Shown: positions 57,660 to 60,000 of the stretch, piece after piece
Numbering within the stretch: position 1 is the stretch's first letter
How the letters are laid out: each line of letters opens with the position of its first letter
NCBI GenBank assembly: GCA_009746045.1
Contig: RPFO01000175.1
Location: 1,896,898-1,956,897 of the forward strand
Length of the DNA stretch: 60,000 bases
Reading direction: 5' to 3'
DNA from: Mesostigma viride
Taxonomy: Eukaryota > Streptophyta > Mesostigmatophyceae > Mesostigmatales > Mesostigmataceae
The notes under the pieces: generated by a model
Told to the model about the DNA's origin: nothing
Database searches by the model: none
Seen by the model: only the letters and a program-made list of their open reading frames with translations
Translations under genes and position numbers: made by a program

Positions 57660-59755
57660 AGAAATCCGATTAATTAATTAATGCATGTTCCCCTCCCACT
57701 GAGGACTTATCAAGGAGACTTATGCTCACGTGACGCAGTTTAATTAATTTGCTGGGCAGGCCGGTGCCGGTATCTTCAGAAATATTGAGCGATAGCTGCA
57801 GAAAATTATATCAGCGTGTTTGTATTTAAAAGACGAGTCTAATGCAACCAACCCGGTGAAATTTCATGGCCGGAGTAAAAAGTTATGAGCATTCTCGTAT
57901 TTTGCACGCCGTCACCGCATTTCCGTGTATATTCAGTCATAGCCCGGGTAATTAATTAATTAATCAATTAATTAACTCGTCGTCTGTCCCAACGTCTCAG
58001 TCCTCACAGGAGGACTGAGTTGACAATTTTCAACCGCGTGTAGCGACTAGGTGGGGGGTCCATCCCAAATGTTTTGATGTGGATCGGGGGTGTACTAGAT
58101 GTCATTTTGTTGGCAAAAATACTGCATATGTGAAAACTTGACCCGAACACCTGAAAATTACACGGACGTTGGGCACCCCTCGCGAATTTGCATTTTTCGG
58201 GATAAGAACGAGTGGGAAAAATTCAATCAAATCCCGTTGCATGAAGAAAAAATATAGGCATGTAAACAACATAGTTCTTGAAACGTGGAAAAAAACTGGG
58301 CTCAATTTGGCCACTGCAACTGCCTGAAACAATTAAAAAACTCTCAGTCCTCAGGAGAGGAATGGGGCTTTTGCTAACTTTGCTAGCATGTAAGTGCGGT
58401 CATACTACACAATACCGTGGCCACCAACCATCCCAATCAACTCATTTCCCTTCAAGCATTACAGGACAACACACTTGCATCATCATACTTCAGGTATATC
58501 ATACCTTATCATGTAGTGAGAGCCTATGCATGCATGTAGGGAATGGGCTTGGATACCTACCAACAAAGGGTTATGTTATAAGTGTCAACCACCAATATAA
58601 TGGGTAGGTTAAGCATATTTCCATTGTTTCTAACAACAATAGAAATGGCTATAACTGTTTTGCTTTGCCATGATGTGGCCAACATAGTTGCTGGCACATG
58701 ATGGCAGTGGTTTGTCACCAAGACTTTTCACTCACCCGTAAAAGCTTGAATGCACCCTTGACGCAGCCCGTGGCCACACAATCATGCAGTATGAACGTAG
58801 CAAGAGAATAACTAACATCTACGAAGGTGTTTAAACCTGCACAGCTCCTAAAACCCTGCACAACTACACTGGGTTAAGGCAAATGCCTGCTAACATCATC
58901 TGAAAAGGGGGTTTTAGAGAGGGGCAGGCAACGGTCAAGAAACAGCATCAAGACCAGAACCTGACAACGCCTCGCAAGCTTAAACTCATGTACGAACATC
59001 AAGGAACGAAGAGGCAACGATTATCCGGCTTTACCTGGCACGGCTGGCGTTACCTTGGCCCAGGCGGTGCCCGCAAAAGTGGCACTCTTCGGCACATAGA
59101 CCATGACGTGACAGAATGGTCGAAATCATCAAATCTATACTGTCACTCAATTTATTCTAATACAATGCATGTTAAAATGTAGAAAGAAACCTATCAGCCA
59201 TTGAAATTGCGCCGGAAAGCAAGCGCAGTCATCAATTCCGTCGACCTGCCTTATCGCAGTTTTTTCCAGCAAGAACAATGCCGACACCGGGTAAATCGCA
59301 TCCCCGCGAGTTAAAAATTGATTTTTATCATCTTTAGGGCATGTTAAATCTATTTCCTGAGTTTGGACAGCTAACTCGTCCGCAAACGTAAACTGCATGC
59401 ATGGGCGCGAGCCGCCATGGCTAGGTCGTGCATTTCCGGAACTCGCGTTTCACGTGGAAAAGTACCCTTACCACCTGTACTTTGACCGTACATTTAGCCG
59501 CTCATACCAAATCCAAAAAAATCCCAAAAATATGTCCAAGAAAGATCTTTTCACGTAGTATTTGAATAAATTTTGAGAGTTTTTTTTGACAAACATTCTG
59601 ACCGGGGCGAATTTTCTACGAAACCCAAAAACTCGGTCCTCTAGAGAGGACTGAGTTCAACTCAGTCCTCCGTAGAGGACCAGGGACAGACGACGAGTTA
59701 ATAGACACGTGGCTGCGTCACGTGAGCATAAGTCCTCAGTGGGAGGGGAACATGG
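57660..59755. mobile_element. Fold-back / inverted-repeat element without genes
   Basis: Left blocks at 57680-57742 (ATGTTCCCCTCCCACTGAGG, CTTATGCTCACGTGACGCAG) and 57970-58019 (AACTCGTCGTCTGTCCC, CTCAGTCCTC) recur inverted at 59715-59752 and 59636-59703. Hairpins lie at 57996-58019 and a near-perfect one at 59636-59683. The centre (58030-59630) has no supported gene. Likely a non-autonomous DNA element. Confidence 0.6.
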
Positions 59756-60000
59756 GATGGATGGATGGTGTAAGCTATCTAGGTCCTAGTTACAGGGGTG
59801 TGGGCACCGCGGCCCGAATCGCTATGAATGCCATACTTGGTCACACGTGGAGCCCCCACAGGCTGGGGGGTGGTCTCCTTCATCACTACTTGCCATCTAT
59901 CCTTGCGCACCATCTGCCTCCATATTACAGACAAACCAGGAGGCTGCCCGGGGGTGAGCCCGTCACGTCTAGTGTAGCACATGTCCATGCCGAGTCTATC
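59756..60000. other. Window end, no supported feature
   Basis: Begins with four GGAT units. A minus-strand open frame (59779-59988) reads RRDGLTPGQPPGLSVIWRQM and similar but cannot be placed. Confidence 0.35.

Overview
The window is eukaryotic nuclear DNA. It has GT-AG introns of about 100-420 bp, several non-LTR retrotransposon and DNA-transposon families, and very long microsatellite and satellite tracts. Motifs containing TTTAGGG, the plant/green-algal telomere unit, lie inside one G-rich tract. A repeat-rich green alga (prasinophyte or other chlorophyte type) fits best; the species is not proven by the sequence. No rRNA, tRNA, CRISPR or bacterial-type operon was found.

Layout. 1-2371 holds an L1-type LINE relic: reverse transcriptase on the minus strand and an inverted ORF1-like fragment on the plus strand. 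2940-3955 and 51042-51374 look like the two halves of one small inverted-repeat element, whose left half carries a short gene (3322-3816). Between the halves lies the main object, a 47-kb stretch bounded by perfect 56-bp inverted repeats that start CACTATAC (3956-4011 and 50986-51041) and flanked by TA on both sides. I read it as one giant CACTA-like transposon with cargo genes. Inside it, left to right: a decayed gene (4463-5569); nested CACTA element A (5611-11285); short terminal exons; a frameshifted gene (13244-14241); an intact protein-kinase gene (17401-18633); G-rich and GGAT microsatellites; a gene with a variable 24-residue repeat and a possible USP-like domain (22193-25079); a 30-bp satellite (25163-27275); a divergent pair (gene F at 27700-28793, minus; a 2OG-oxygenase-like gene at 29574-41016, plus); CCCA/CCCT/CCAT microsatellites; and a second divergent pair (a BAH-domain gene at 43434-47994, minus; a three-exon gene at 48775-50213, plus).

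The 2OG-oxygenase-like gene is split by two younger transposons: element B (29765-34157, CACTA type, 2-bp target duplication CA) and element C (34392-40425, 34-bp inverted repeats, target duplication GAA). Removing each element with one target copy restores one uninterrupted 336-codon frame. Element C encodes a PHD-finger/polyQ protein and a Tudor-like protein as a divergent pair around a 109-bp tandem array. An 86-bp minisatellite occurs three times, each time just upstream of a minus-strand gene. In two cases it fills the 780-bp gap of a divergent pair, which suggests a shared two-way regulatory module.

Right of the giant element are dispersed repeats, an R2-like LINE (53026-57140) whose protein starts with a RING-H2 finger, and a fold-back element (57660-59755). 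Four clear frame breaks lie at C or G runs and are repaired by adding one base, so some 'broken' genes here are probably base-calling errors.
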